Source: Physocladia obscura | Lineage: Eukaryota; Chytridiomycota; Chytridiomycetes; Chytridiales; Chytriomycetaceae | Reading direction: 5' to 3' | Assembly (NCBI GenBank): GCA_027596945.1 | Contig: JADGJH010000110.1 | Location: forward strand, 1 to 30,372 | Length of the DNA stretch: 30,372 bases | In this document: piece by piece, positions 1 through 11,119 of the stretch | Numbering within the stretch: position 1 is the stretch's first letter | Layout: the number at the start of each line of letters is the position of its first letter | Translations under genes and position numbers: made by a program | Notes under the pieces: model-generated | What the model saw: only the letters and a program-made list of their open reading frames with translations | Told to the model about the DNA's origin: nothing | The model's database searches: none

Positions 1-365
1 CAATTCTTATTTATTGTGTACAGAGAATTAATGGACTAATTATATTTGGCAGTAAATTATTCCAGACTGTTGCCACTAGTCATGGAATTTTAACACCATC
101 CTTACCAACCAACAAACAAATTGCTGCAGACCTAGACTACAAGGGCTCCAATCAAATTGTGACAAAAATGCAAGGAATGACTGCAACAATAAAGGCAAAC
201 AATGCAAATCTCAAATTAATGGGTGCACAGCATGAAACAATCAACAGATGTGTCAAAAATTTTCAGATTGTTGCAGGTCTGTATTGGGCCACTCAAACTG
301 AACTGAACAAAGTATTCTTTGTTATAGTTGATGCAAGTAAAACTCAGATGGGAGTCTCTATTTGA
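1..365 (+). CDS. Unidentified open fragment, 3' end of a longer frame
   Basis: One frame is open from the left edge of the window to a TGA at 363-365, about 120 codons, with an internal ATG at 168. I do not recognise the product. It is polar and rich in Asn, Gln, Lys and Thr, and ends near a VDASKTQMGVSI stretch that vaguely resembles the first strand of retroelement RNase H domains. That likeness is weak. The stretch is AT-rich, like the transposon-bearing right edge and unlike the genes in between. It could be the end of a host gene, a transposon fragment or a chance open frame. Confidence 0.25.
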   Translation, partial: ILIYCVQRINGLIIFGSKLFQTVATSHGILTPSLPTNKQIAADLDYKGSNQIVTKMQGMTATIKANNANLKLMGAQHETINRCVKNFQIVAGLYWATQTELNKVFFVIVDASKTQMGVSI

Positions 366-645
366 CATCTGCAGCTGTCTCCAATCAAAATAATCTTTTA
401 TTCATGCTTTATCTTTATCTTTCTTCAGTTTCTTTGTATTTTTTTTTCTTCTGCCTTTTGTTTCTGTCTTTCTTTTATTTTTATGCGACATATCAATAAA
501 TTTTAATACTCTAAAAAGTATTGTTCATAGTAACGCATCAACTAAATAGTAAATAAACAAAACTTAAAATATAAATTTGACTTTTATATAATCATTCATT
601 GTTTTTAAAATCCATTTTGTCTTTTTTGTGCATCTTCCAGGAAGA
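366..645. other. AT-rich spacer upstream of the ZIP transporter gene
   Basis: No credible coding frame. It holds a long pyrimidine-rich run at about 400-485 and AT-rich sequence. A CAG at 638-640, just before the ATG at 646, could be the acceptor of a 5' UTR intron, but no donor is clearly paired with it. Confidence 0.5.
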
Positions 646-2263
646 ATGGCGATTAATGAGGTGGTGTTTGCCCTGTTGAGCAAAACTTTGTCAGGTGAAA
701 CTGCAACCGCGCTGAGTGATACACGCGTTGTTGCATTTGTGCTTTCTGTTATTGCATCGCTTGGTACATTCCTGGGCGGCCTTGTAACACTGTTTTTGGT
801 ACGCGTGATTGGAATTGGAGGTGACGGAACAAGCGGTACCAGCGGTACCCTTGTTGGAGTTCTTCAAGGTGTGTGTGAATATGTTTGTGTTTGAGTTTGT
901 TCTCGATTGGCAATAACACCGCCAATGTCTTGTTAACGCTTAAGTTGTTTATTGTTTCTTCGAAAATGAACTACTATCTGAAAATTCGTGGGTCACACTC
1001 CAGCATTTTCGGCTGGTGTTATGCTGTATATGACTTTTATGGATCTCGTTCCTGAGGCGTCAGCTGAAATCGGCTCGCGTGAAACAATGCTCTACTTTTT
1101 CGTTGGTGTGGGAATCTTTGGTCTTCTTGAGGCAGTATTTCTCGATGACAGCCATTCGCATGCCGATACTCATGATAACTTACACGATCATATCCTTGAA
1201 AAGTCATCCTCACAGCCTCCCAAAAAGAGCAAAAAATCGCGTTCAAGAAGCCCTTCAAAGACTAAGCAAACAATAAAAGCCGACAAACACGAGACAGTTG
1301 ATATCACTTCGGAAAAGGGAAAAAAGCAGCTCCTGCGCACAAGTTTGATAACTTTTTGGGCATTGTTGTTGCATAATATGCCAGGTTCATTTTTGATCAC
1401 GTATTACAAGTAAAATCCCATTAACGTATAATCAGAGGGCCTAGGCGTTTATCTCTCTGCCCTCAGTGATGCTCGTCTTGGACTTCAATTGGCAATTGCA
1501 ATCTGTTTGCATAATATTCCTGTGGGTTTTTTCCAAAAAAATAATTTATCCCAGTTATTGACAGTTGATGCAGGAGGGAATGGCCGTTGCAATTCCTCTT
1601 TATGCTGCAGGTGGTAGCAGTTTTTACGTTCTTGGAATGACTTTTGCGAATGGACTTGGTGAGGCCACATTTATGCATCAAATGACTTCAATTCAACTAA
1701 AAAGAACGACCAAAACAGCTGAACCAATTGGTGTAATTATTGGTGTTGCGTTTTTTGGCTCCTATCTTACACCTTCTGTTCTTAGCCGTAGTCTTGCTGT
1801 TGTGGGTGGGATAATGTGCTGTATTTCAATTCACGAGTTACAACCAACGGCTATCCGTTATGCTGGTCAGAGTCGTGCATCCGCAAGTCTTTTCGCGGGA
1901 ATGTTTGTCGTTTTTTGCGCCCTTGAAGCCGTCACGGAATATTTTGGGCACCCACATAGTCACAGCGAGATCGACCATTCGCACTTGCATAACCGCAACA
2001 GCAATCACCACCACCAACATATTGCAAGCGATTCAATTGTGAACAAGGTTCCAAAAGAAAGGGCTGTGGAGAAAGAAAGTAACATTGTTTGGAGTGGCGA
2101 CGGCGATAGTAGTTCTGATCTAAAGAGTGAGAAATTTCCAACAGCCAAATTTGTCAGGAAAGGAAGTCTGGCAGGAGAAGATGGCACAAACAGTCATGTT
2201 GAGAATGAGAGAGGAACTCATTCCCATTCTCATGCTCACTCTCACGGCGAACCTTCTTTCTAA
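646..2263 (+). CDS. ZIP-family zinc/metal transporter (ZupT/GufA-like), five exons
   Basis: Predicted integral membrane divalent-metal importer. Exon model: 646-868, 1004-1384, 1436-1521, 1574-1658, 1719-2263, giving about 439 residues. The two ZIP signature helices are rebuilt exactly by splicing: HNMPEG near residue 200 (across the 1385-1435 intron) and HNIPEG near 229 (across 1522-1573). In this family these His, Asn and Glu residues form the binuclear metal site. Exon 2 opens with AFSAGVML, matching the second helix of ZupT-like proteins. Removing the stop-free 60-nt intron at 1659-1718 restores the conserved GLAEPIG stretch. Three His-rich segments are visible: a long loop near residues 120-140, another near 335-357, and the C-terminus (HSHSHAHSH). 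Such loops usually bind or sense zinc. Which membrane it sits in is not shown. The next gene starts 33 bp downstream. Confidence 0.88.
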
Positions 2264-2296
2264 CTTTTCGGTTCTGAGAAAGAAACCTTTTCAAAA

Positions 2297-3587
2297 ATGA
2301 AATTGATACTTCAGGTTCCATCCATTGTCAAAGCTGCATCCTCACGTATCCCTCCACTTAATGATCCCGCAGTTAGTGCAGCACTGCGGAAAGGCCAAAG
2401 TGGACGTATATTAGTTGTTGGGGGAAGTGAAGAATATTCTGGTGCTCCATTCTATGCTGGGATTGCAGCATTACGAACAGTGAGTTGTTATTTCTCCATT
2501 CAATCAAATTAATATATGCCAGGGTGCCGATATATGTCACATTGCATGCCATCCGCTATCTTCAGCTGCCATCAAGACCTATTCTGCCGACCTGATAGTT
2601 CATCCATTGATTGAGTGAGCTTGCTGACAAAAATGCTCGAACTATTCTCAAAAATTAAAAAAATCACCAATCAGCCCTACGATTCCCATTGATCAGATTA
2701 TTCTTGATGTTATTGATATTTTAAAACGTGTACATGTCATCATTGTTGGCCCAGGGCTTTCCCGCAATGCGTTTATGCAAGAGGTAGCCACGCGAATAAT
2801 TGAACATGCGAGAGAACTTGGCCTGTATATTGTTCTTGATGCGGTACGACCATTATTTTTTAAATACGTATATGTAGAGGTTAACGTTTTTTGAAGGATG
2901 GTTTGTTTCTCGTTCAAGAAAAGCCAAGTGTCATTTCTGGTTACAGGTTTCTTTGCGGGGAGTTTTAGACTAATTTAATTTATCGATGATCTTTCAGGAA
3001 GGCTGTGCTTACTCCAAATTCGGGTGAATTCATGCGTCTTTGCGACAAAATGAATATTCCATTTTCTCCTTTAGCCAAGAAAGAAGAAGAAGCGGTTTTG
3101 GCACTGAGCAAAAGCCTTGGAAAAGTAACAGTGATTTTAAAAGGGCATAATGATGTTATTTCTGATGGGCAACTTTGTGAGCATTAATTTAATGATCAGA
3201 TAAATAATTAAATTCAAAACAGGTGTTTCGATTTCAGAGACTGGTTCACCTCGAAGATGTGGCGGTCAAGGTGACTTACTTTCTGGAGTAATTGCAACGT
3301 TTTTGGGATGGATGAAGGGTTTCCAGGAAGGACTATATTCTCGAGACGGGAAAGTTCGACACGAAAATGCAATAACAATTGATTTACAAAGTGATAGTGC
3401 TGTCGAAAGTGTAGACGTTAGTTCGGAAATTCTCGCGTGCGCAAGCGGGTCTGTATTACTGAAGCGAACATCACGAAGAGCTTTTGATATGAAAGGACGG
3501 TCGATGACCGCGACGGTGATGGCTGATACTTTAGGTCAGGTCTTTTCTGAGGTGTTTGACGAAGCTGATTTCAAGAAACGAAATTGA
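2297..3587 (+). CDS. NNR2: ATP-dependent (S)-NAD(P)H-hydrate dehydratase, six exons
   Basis: Repairs damaged NADHX/NADPHX by ATP-dependent dehydration (CARKD/YjeF C-terminal domain family, ribokinase-like fold; yeast Nnr2). Exons: 2297-2479, 2523-2614, 2675-2843, 2897-2946, 2998-3176, 3223-3587, about 345 residues, close to the yeast enzyme. All junctions keep frame. Family motifs appear in order: KGQSGRILVVGGSEEYSGAP near residue 33, VGPGLSRN near 120, LDADGL made by joining exons 3 and 4, TPNSGEF near 170, and GSPRRCGGQGDLLSG near 232, which includes the nucleotide-binding GGQGD. No clear mitochondrial presequence. It lies 33 bp after the ZIP stop codon and 32 bp before the MAPKKK start, all on the same strand. 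Confidence 0.92.
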
Positions 3588-3605
3588 TATGTTTTTATTG
3601 TCCTG

Positions 3606-3611
3606 AATAAA
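3606..3611 (+). terminator. Candidate poly(A) signal AATAAA of the dehydratase gene
   Basis: A perfect AATAAA sits in the 32-bp spacer between the dehydratase stop (3587) and the ATG of the next gene (3620). If used, cleavage would fall inside the coding region of the downstream gene, so the two transcripts probably overlap. Confidence 0.4.
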
Positions 3612-3619
3612 ATCAAAAA

Positions 3620-6600
3620 ATGATAAGTGAAACCAGTTCCACTGCCGAAGTCATCGATTGGTTGATTATAAACGGATTTACGGAATATACGCCTGCGTTC
3701 GAAACGCACTCAATTAATGGTGCATGTCTTCGATATCTTACACATGAGTTATTAAAAGAAATAGGAGTTGAAAAGGTAATTTTATATGGCGTATTCAACA
3801 ACTGTTTTAAAATAATTCTCAGGTTGGGTCACAAAAAAGAATTTTGATGATGATTGAAACAGCTCTTGGTGAGTTGATTCTGTAACTTGATACTTTATCC
3901 ACTTTAACAAGAACACAGCACCGATAGCAGTGCGAGACCAACTTTTGCGACTCCATGACACATATTTACAACCATTATCATTTTCTTCAATTAAGTATTC
4001 ATCGGGAAAAGGCATATATAGCATAATTTCCCATTTTTTGTAGTGACTCAAAAAATAAGATTCAAGCACTGAGAAATTACGAGTGATTCCAAATTCTGCA
4101 GAAAAAAATCAAATGGTCCAAATTCAACAACTCAAAATCGCAGACGACATGCGCTCTTCTGATATCAGTAGCATCTCAGTCATTAGAAAGCATCAAATTT
4201 CAAACTCGTCATTAGCCTTGATGAATCTCAATGCCGTTATTGGACAAGATTGTGATGGAGATCAACGGGACAATCTTAGTCCTCGCGTTATCATCAAAGC
4301 AAGTCAAAAAGATAGAAATTGATTCATAAATTTAAATTTAAATTTATTGGCAAAAATTTTGATCGAATAGATTATATTTAAATACACTTTTTTATATATT
4401 TATAATATAGGTCCAGGATGGAAATCAAGAGGCCCATAAAATTGATGTAACAAAAGTTAAGAATGATGGAGCCAAAATCCGCAACTTAATTTTCCAAAAA
4501 TTCCATATTGATGACATGAGACAAAAATCCTATGCTTTATTTTCCAAAGAAGGGGGCCGAAGCGAAGGTGATATCATTAACTTAATATGTCAAATATAAT
4601 TCATTAACATTTAGTTTAAGCAACAACGTCAACAATTACTAATGAGGATTTATCACGCTTATGCAGTTTAATAAACCAATCTCAAGAACTTGAATTTATC
4701 CTTCGTAAATCTTTCGTCTATCCTAAAAAAGCAAATGTTTCATTCGTAAAATCTCCTGTGCAAACAACAAAAGCGAAAAAACCAGTTACAATGATGTTTG
4801 CACCCCCTCAATCAGTTATAAACGCGACCGATCCGTTTCATCAATTGCAATCGAAAGAATTTGAAATTAAAAATGATTTTTCTAAATCGAATTCAAGTGG
4901 AAATCGAACAGAGTTCTTCGTACCACCCCCACGTTCAAAAAATAGTCTTTTAATTGATGCGGATAGTGTACATGCACAACATCCATATTTTGAATATGTG
5001 ACTTCATCGGAGTCAAAATCAGGAAGCGGAATCAGTAACAGGGACAGCCGCGCTTCAAAACGATCGGTCCGTCATCGGAAAGAAAAAGGGAGTGAAAATG
5101 TAGTGAATAGCAGTTGGAACAACAGCAGTTCAAGTATCGTCGGGGACGCATTAGGTAGCACAAGTTTGTCCCATCGAAGTTTAAAAGTAAAAAGTTTCTT
5201 TGCCGATCGTCCGAAAGATGAAGATATTGCTGACGAACTTGCAAAATATTTTCCTGAGATTGCCGAAGAAATTGTCATTGATGATGCGTTGAGTCGTGAA
5301 AATGAAGATGGCCAGACTTTAACGCGAAATACTACTTCAGATTCAAATATAATTGAGACGGAAGCTGATATTTCAAATAACTCTGCGTCATCATTGAATT
5401 CTTTGACGGAAAACAGCCGCTTCCCAATTAATTCGCGGCAGTTGAAAATAAAAGTTGAAGAGGCTATCGAGAAAAACAAAAGAATGAGTACCATGAGTAC
5501 TCTAACTGTGAGAAGAAGGTTCTCCAAAGGTGTTGCGGCTTTATTGCTTGAGCAACTTGAAGAAGAGGATTCGAAAAGTAACGAATTTTCAACACTAAAA
5601 GCTCTCGAATCTGTACCAATTGTTGTTGAAAACAATGAAAATTTATCCGTTAATCAACTAATAACTCATTCTTATGATGCCGAGTTTGCGCAACCTAACT
5701 CAGTTTTTCCAAATAGCACAACAATATCAATTCCCCAAACACTGCCAATTATTAAAAACTGGACTCAAGGAAAACTTATTGGACAAGGCGCTTTCGGAAA
5801 AGTATTTCATGCACTAAATCTCGATACTGGAGAGATTATGGCAGTTAAACAAGTTCTGCTTGGTCCTGTACCTTCCAAGGGAAAGCAAATCGGTGGCGGA
5901 CTAGGAAACGATAAAAAAAAGCAAACAGAAGCTTTGGAGCGGGAGTTGGACTTGTTAAAAGATTTATGGCACGAAAATATTGTTCGATATCTTGGTTTTG
6001 AGTTAAAGGACGGAAGTTTGAACTTATTTTTGCAATACGTGAGCGGCGGATCGATTTCATCATTATTAAGCAAAACCGGAAAGCTGGATCTAATTGTTGC
6101 ACGATATTTTACATTTCAGATTCTATGTGGAATGGAATATTTGCATGGAAAAAATATCATTCATCGCGATATTAAAGGAGCTAACAGTTGCGTGCTATTA
6201 AGCTTATTTTTGATGATACTAAATAAATTTGATAAGTTTTGGTAGATGCACATGGAATTTGCAAAATTAGTGATTTTGGGACTTCAAAGAAAAATAATGG
6301 TCTGTTCAATTTCTTTCGACCATTTTTTTTCTTTTCTTTTTTTAACTCTTATGATAGTTCTGGCGTATCAAAGAGTATCTCGAATGTCAATGCAAGGCAC
6401 AATTCCGTGGATGGCACCAGAAGTCGCAAGAGGAAAGGGATATTCCGCAAAAGTTGATATTTGGTTTGAATGCTTCATGGAAAGCTCAACAAACTTAATT
6501 CAATAATAAAAAAAAATAAAGGTCCATTGGCTGCATGGTTCTCGAAATGCTTACAGGATTACCACCATGGCACAAAATATCTGGTTCCATTATTTATTTG

Positions 6601-6942
6601 GTTGGGAACGGTAAACATCCACCATTTCCTTCAGAGTTGGCAACAATTGCAAAAGACTTTCTTGAATTTTGCTTTGTAATTGATGCCGAAAAAAGGCCGA
6701 CGGCGCATGAGCTTATCGATCATGAGTTTTGTCGCTTAAGCATACTTGAAACTGATGCATTTAAATTTCGAGAATGGGTACTTGACGCGGAAATGAAGCA
6801 TGCAGCAGAAAACCAGGACAAGCCGTTGGATGACTCTGAGGATTACACGGACAGTGATAACTCCACAGATTCAAAAAACTCTGTGGAAAAATGTTTAGAT
6901 TCTGACGTAGTGGTTGTAGAATCTGATTTGGATCTGATTTGA
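3620..6942 (+). CDS. STE11: Ste11/Byr2-like MAP kinase kinase kinase (SAM-RA-kinase)
   Basis: Predicted MAPKKK acting above a MAPKK in mating, stress or filamentation-type cascades. Model: 3620-3775, 3823-3868, 4060-4298, 4411-4567, 4621-6186, 6237-6299, 6358-6463, 6522-6942, about 917 residues. An N-terminal SAM domain (about 8-68, with DWLIINGFTEYTPAFE) is followed by a Ras-association-like domain (about 144-235), a long Ser/Asn-rich linker and a kinase domain (about 579-847). Kinase motifs: glycine loop GQGAFGKV, AVK lysine, HRDIKGAN, SDFGTSK, TIPWMAPE and VDIWSIGC; the last four need the splices given. A short acidic tail follows. The intron at 4299-4410 has a GC donor. The join after 3868 is the weak point: an extra exon starting at 3912 is possible. 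Linker length differs from yeast Ste11, but the domain order matches fungal Ste11/Byr2. Confidence 0.88.
4299..4410 (+). other. GC-AG intron in the MAPKKK gene
   Basis: The exon ends AAA and the intron starts GCAAGT instead of GT. It ends TATAATATAG. Using this donor joins the two halves of the Ras-association domain in phase 0 (VIIK joined to VQDGN). The unspliced frame stops 21 nt further on, and no GT donor nearby restores it. Confidence 0.75.
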
Positions 6943-7022
6943 ATAAAGTGCCATTCACTTTGTGATTTTTTTGCAGAAACAGAATTTTAATAAAATTTTT
7001 CATCTTTTTTAGTTTTCTCAGG

Positions 7023-7060
7023 TACTATTTACGAGGGCAAATACTATTTACGAGGACAAA
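7023..7060. repeat. 19-bp tandem duplication in the convergent spacer
   Basis: TACTATTTACGAGGGCAAA at 7023-7041 is followed at once by a copy with one mismatch (GGA for GGG) at 7042-7060. CAAATACTA at 7038-7046 is also inverted as TAGTATTTG at 7071-7079, so the transcript could fold here. It lies between the 3' ends of the MAPKKK and PDK-type genes. Confidence 0.8.
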
Positions 7061-7099
7061 TAAAGAGCAGTAGTATTTGTAAGAAGAAAATTTTCTTTT

Positions 7100-9006
7100 T
7101 CATGCAAGACCGTCTCCTCCTCGATAAGTCAAGTGCTCCGCTTGATTACCCAAAGAAATTTTAATGTAAGCATCAGTTCCATATCCATGCATCGAATGAA
7201 CACCAATAGTACCGCCCCAATAGTTCGCATAAACTCTGGACATTGGCAACCCGAGACCTAAATGAAGAGAATTTTCTTCCAGCTCGAACGGCCGACCACC
7301 CGATTTATTTGTCGACTCAATAGTACTAGCACTGTTATGTTGTGTATGACGAATTTCTTCGACTTTTCCAGCAAGTTTCGGCATGTTTTCGAGATTATGC
7401 AGAAACACATGTCGCGACGCGTGAGTGTATGACCACAAATTTTGCATTTGCGAATGCGCGAATCCGCCTCCTTGATCCGAAACGCGGAATGTAATATCGT
7501 TACGATTTGCACCTACAGTGACGAGGATTGGTGGCAGTTTTTTCCCTGCCGCCGATTGCCGTTGTTGCGAAGATGGCGAAAGGATTGGTTCGGGAAGATC
7601 TTGTCGAGGTGGGAGAATATGGTTCGGGTTGATAGGTTCCAAATGCGTGAGATGATGCTCACTTCCGTAGATTGGGACGCTTTGTTCAAAATGGTGATAA
7701 TTTCGCCGTATTGGAGATTTCGAGTATCCAGGCAACACCCCAGGTTCATTCCAAGTTAATCCAAACAATCTGTCATCGTCCAGAAGATTATGGACAATTT
7801 GATTTCGAGGTGGCGAGGTGCTTGTGGCAGTATCTGGTCCGTGTGTTTCGAGAGTAAATCGCATACTGTTTTTGAAGAGCTCAAAGAGGATATACTCGAT
7901 ATGATCTGGGATATAAGTGAATATTGCATTCACGTGCCCGTCTATACGGACTTCAGGGGGTTCAACACCACGATTTGTGTAAGTATCCCGGAACCATCGC
8001 TTTGCAAGAACACTGACACGATCAACGACTTCCGCAGCTCTACACCGAGTGTTAACAATTCCAATCCATCCATCTTCATCTTCATCAACAAGAGCAGCCG
8101 CATTTCCGCTGTTATGACTCCCGTTTGAGATGCTTTGTTCATATGTATCACTCAAGGCAATATGCTGTTCGGCCAAAACTCGGCGACCAATTCTGGAACA
8201 AAAAAATTTGACACAAAAATAAAAAATAATAAAAGGAGGAGAAGGAATAAAAATAAAAATAAAAGAATTAAAGTCTTATTTCATTAAAAAAAAAATTTCA
8301 GAAAATATACCTTGAACGAAGCATCTCATTCAAGAATCTGTCGGCAACTTCCGAAGACATGTGCTCAGGAGTTGAAGCTTCCGCCATTCCCATCGCAAGC
8401 TGTGGGATAACGACTAAATGAGTTTGCAACTGCGATTCAACAAGGCGGCAAAAGGCTCGATTTTGTTCGAGCGTCTTTATTTCAGGAAAAGTTCTGAACG
8501 CTTCGAAAGCTTGCCAGTAGAGAGAGTAAATGAGCTGAATATGAGGATTTGTGCCGACAATGAATGGCAAGTGTTGGATATCTGAAATTTTGAACGCAGT
8601 TCAGGAGAAAGAAGAAAAAAAGTATATAAGGAAAAAAAAGGAGGGTTATGACAAACAAACCAATAATACGATGAGCCAAACGAACGGGCAGCTCTTCTCG
8701 GACATAGTTTGCAGAACGTAAGAGTTTTTCAAGAGACAACGAGCGGCCAAAGACAGTCAGCTGACGCAGAGTGACGAGCTTTGTTTCCTTGGCTGCATAC
8801 TTTTCGACAACAGCATTCTGATAGAAGCCACGCGTTGCAGAAGACTTTGCGGCGGGAGCCGTAGATGTTTGGTGGGCAGCAAAAGAACGGGATTTTTGAC
8901 GGGTTTCAGGCAAAACTGCATTCCAACTCTGCTGATTGGAGATTCGCATGTGAGCAGTGCCGAGTGTAGAGCGCATCATCGGCCGCTGACTATTCAGAGC
9001 GAGCAT
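7100..9006 (-). CDS. Mitochondrial PDK/BCKDK-family protein kinase, three exons
   Basis: GHKL-fold kinase that phosphorylates the E1 subunit of pyruvate or branched-chain 2-oxoacid dehydrogenase in the mitochondrial matrix. Exons, reading leftwards: 9006-8661, 8581-8311, 8192-7100, about 569 residues. The N-terminus is Arg/Ser/Gln-rich without acidic residues, fitting a matrix-targeting peptide. The four-helix domain holds LTLRQLTVFGR-like and ELPVRLAHRI motifs. The ATPase domain has the N-box ELFKNSMRFT (near 310), G1 DQGGGF (near 445), G2 GLGLPMSRVYANYWGG (near 517) and the closing GYGTDAY. An insert of about 100 residues rich in Pro, His and Gln separates the N-box and G1, which makes the protein longer than typical members. 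I cannot tell from sequence whether it is PDK-like (Pkp1/Pkp2) or BCKDK-like. Confidence 0.9.
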
Positions 9007-9250
9007 GTTTGTAGTTTTCCGTTTGTTTTGAGCCTGTGCCTATGCTTTTATGTTTCCGTGGCCCTGCTGCTTTCTTTTTTTTCTCTTATCTTTGGTTGCA
9101 TTGAAAATTTTAACCAATTTGTATGAATCAGAAGAAACAGCCACACCTTTCTATAAAGAAATACAACATTTATTTTTTTAATTCAGGATGAAAATTATGA
9201 AGAGAAGAAACGCAGAAGTGTAAAGAAAATAGTCGGAAGTAATTGGATAA

Positions 9251-9873
9251 TCAGTCAGCAAAGCACTCATCAAGCGGCAAATCAAATTGAACGGCGCGTT
9301 TACGGCTGCGTATTGAAATTTGAGCCTCCGTAGCGGGCGATAAGTTTCTGTTGATAATTCTATTGGCACTTGCGGAGTTGGCACTGGCATTAACGTGAAA
9401 ATTGGTATTGCCATTCGTATTGGAATTCATGTCACCAACATAAATGTCGGAATTGGAGTTGGAGTTGAAGCCAAAGTTGATGTTTGACGCCGAAGTTGCA
9501 ACCATTTTGCGAATGGCCAGCCGAAATTGCAGCAGTTGTTTTGTGCGTGTGTCTTTCTCTTTTTGTGGTTGGTTTTTCACCAAGTTTACACTACCAGCAT
9601 TGCCGTTGTCACCGCAAACTGGGCATTCATGAACTGTGTCGAAACAAGATGGACATAGCGCAGCTCGGCAACACTGAAGCTCTTCAGTTCCTGAAATGCA
9701 TTTAGGGAAGTGAGTATTTGTCATGACTGTGTTTATCAAGAAACACGCCAACACCATTAACACCAAAGAAAACACTATTTCTTACTGCTGTTTCGTTTCC
9801 CACATCCTCGGCATGATCCTTGCTGAGTGAGCTCCTGTAAACCACCAATAATTTTGTACAAGTCGCGCGACAT
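9251..9873 (-). CDS. Small RING-like (Sip5-type) zinc-binding protein, two exons
   Basis: Exons 9873-9786 and 9690-9251, 175 residues. The intron (9691-9785, phase 1) joins a CRGC motif to the rest of the finger, so the ATG at 9873 is needed; the ATGs inside the longer open frame miss the first cysteine pair. Cysteines: C21-x2-C24-x11-CC(36,37)-x4-C42-x2-C45-x6-C52-x2-C55, ending CPVCG. The C-x2-C...CC-x4-C-x2-C...C-x2-C order resembles the RING-like finger of Sip5-type proteins. The rest is Asn/Ser-rich low complexity with a basic patch (RSRKRA) near the end. Function unknown; ubiquitin ligase activity is only a guess. It shares architecture and intron position with the gene at 20113-20764. 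Confidence 0.75.
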
Positions 9874-10060
9874 TTTTCAAAATTGTTTTCGAGGTGGCAC
9901 TATAAATACATTTTTTGACTCAGCCCAATCGAGAAAAGTGAAGCAAATTGTTCTGTTTACATTTCGACTTTCTCTCACTATCTCTCTCTCTACCTCCCTC
10001 TCTCTCTCTCTCTCTCTCTGTTTCTGTTTGCACTTTTTTATTTTTTTTCGGATTTGAAAA
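9874..10060. promoter_or_regulatory. Shared divergent promoter with CT tract
   Basis: 187 bp separate the divergent ATGs of the RING-like gene (minus) and FCF2 (plus). The region is pyrimidine-rich on the plus strand from about 9968, with an uninterrupted CT dinucleotide run at 9999-10019 and poly-T just before the FCF2 ATG. Such tracts often keep promoters nucleosome-poor; that role is inferred. No TATA box stands out. Confidence 0.45.
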
Positions 10061-11119
10061 ATGGCAAAATTCAAGAATACCAAAAAACAATCAAACACCC
10101 AACTAGCAGTTGCAGTTGAGAAGAAACAGCAAACCTCTCGCGAAGAAGAAAGCGCATTATCGTTTTTTAACTCCACCGATGTGGGCAGCTACGACGATGT
10201 TGATCTTGACGCTCTCCTAACCAAATCAATTGCTGTGTTGACAGAGCGAAAAGCCCAAGAGCAGCTTGAAAAAGAACAGCACAATACGGAGGAATATTCG
10301 CTATTGGTTGGGGTAATTGGCAATGGAAACGACAAAAAGAGAAAGACTGAGTCGTTGCTAAGGTTTTTCGAGTCCATTTCTCTTTGATAGAAAGTAAACT
10401 TATTTATTTCACTTTTATTCAGCAAAATTCAATTGGATTCTCATTTAAATTGGTCAGAAGAGGACGCATATTTTGTCGAGTCTTCAGCAAATGGTGCGAT
10501 TCGACTGAATCCAAAAAAAATCGAGATTGTCAAATCGAAAGACGCAAACGAGTTGAAAAAAAAATCTTCAAAAAGTTTACTGGACAAAATCGTAGTTACT
10601 AAGGCAGCAAAGGAAGTTGCGCCGGAGCTTGATTATGATGATAAGACGAAGAAGAAGGTGCTAAAAAATCTCTTATTTTTATCTGTTGTGCTAATTGTTT
10701 CTTACCAGATGGTTGTCGAAACTGCTGGGGCAAAGTGGTTCGATATGCCTGCACCTGAGCTCACAGATTCGCTCAAACGAGAAATTCAGATTATCAATGC
10801 TAGAAATGTTTTAGATCCGAAGCATCACTATAAACGAGCCGATAAGAACGCACCGGAATATCCAAAATTCTTTCAGATGGGGACTATTGTGGCCGGTGCA
10901 GCTGATTTCTATGGTGGGCGTGTCAGTAAACGTGATCGCAAGGATGGATTTGTGGATGAGGTTCTGAATGACTCAAAAACAAAGGCTTATTTGAAGCGCA
11001 AGTGGGGAGAGATTCAGGAACAGAAGTCTACATTTGCTAGACACGCGACAACGAAAAAGAAGGGAAAAGTATCATTAAGTGGATCTTTCAAAGGTGGGAA
11101 GATTCGGAAGAGAAGATGA
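10061..11119 (+). CDS. FCF2: Fcf2-type pre-rRNA processing factor, three exons
   Basis: Nucleolar protein of the Fcf2/DNTTIP2 family needed for early cleavages of pre-rRNA and 40S subunit production. Exons 10061-10362, 10423-10657, 10709-11119, about 315 residues. The Fcf2 domain is clear in the C-terminal half: AGAKWFDMPAPELT, NARNVLDPKHHYKR, FQMGTIVAGAADFYGGR, then a KRKWGEIQE stretch and a basic tail GGKIRKRR. The N-terminal half is charged and low in complexity, as usual in the family. I removed a 51-nt stop-free intron (10658-10708). If translated it would insert a hydrophobic 17-residue segment into a soluble protein, right before the domain; its ends GTGCTA and TTACCAG are normal splice sites. 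Confidence 0.9.

Noticed and set aside
5072..5635. 187-codon minus-strand frame inside the MAPKKK gene
   Set aside because: Ser/Leu/Phe-rich mirror of the Ser/Asn/Glu-rich linker on the plus strand; no independent support.
7442..8128. Plus-strand frames of 105 and 112 codons opposite the PDK-type gene
   Set aside because: The minus-strand frame carries clear kinase motifs throughout; these are antisense shadows.
9999..10019. CT dinucleotide run as a functional element of its own
   Set aside because: Simple repeats of this size are common in fungal promoters; noted as part of the divergent promoter only.
10658..10708. Membrane helix in the FCF2 protein
   Set aside because: The hydrophobic segment comes from a stop-free intron with normal splice ends; Fcf2 is a soluble nucleolar protein.
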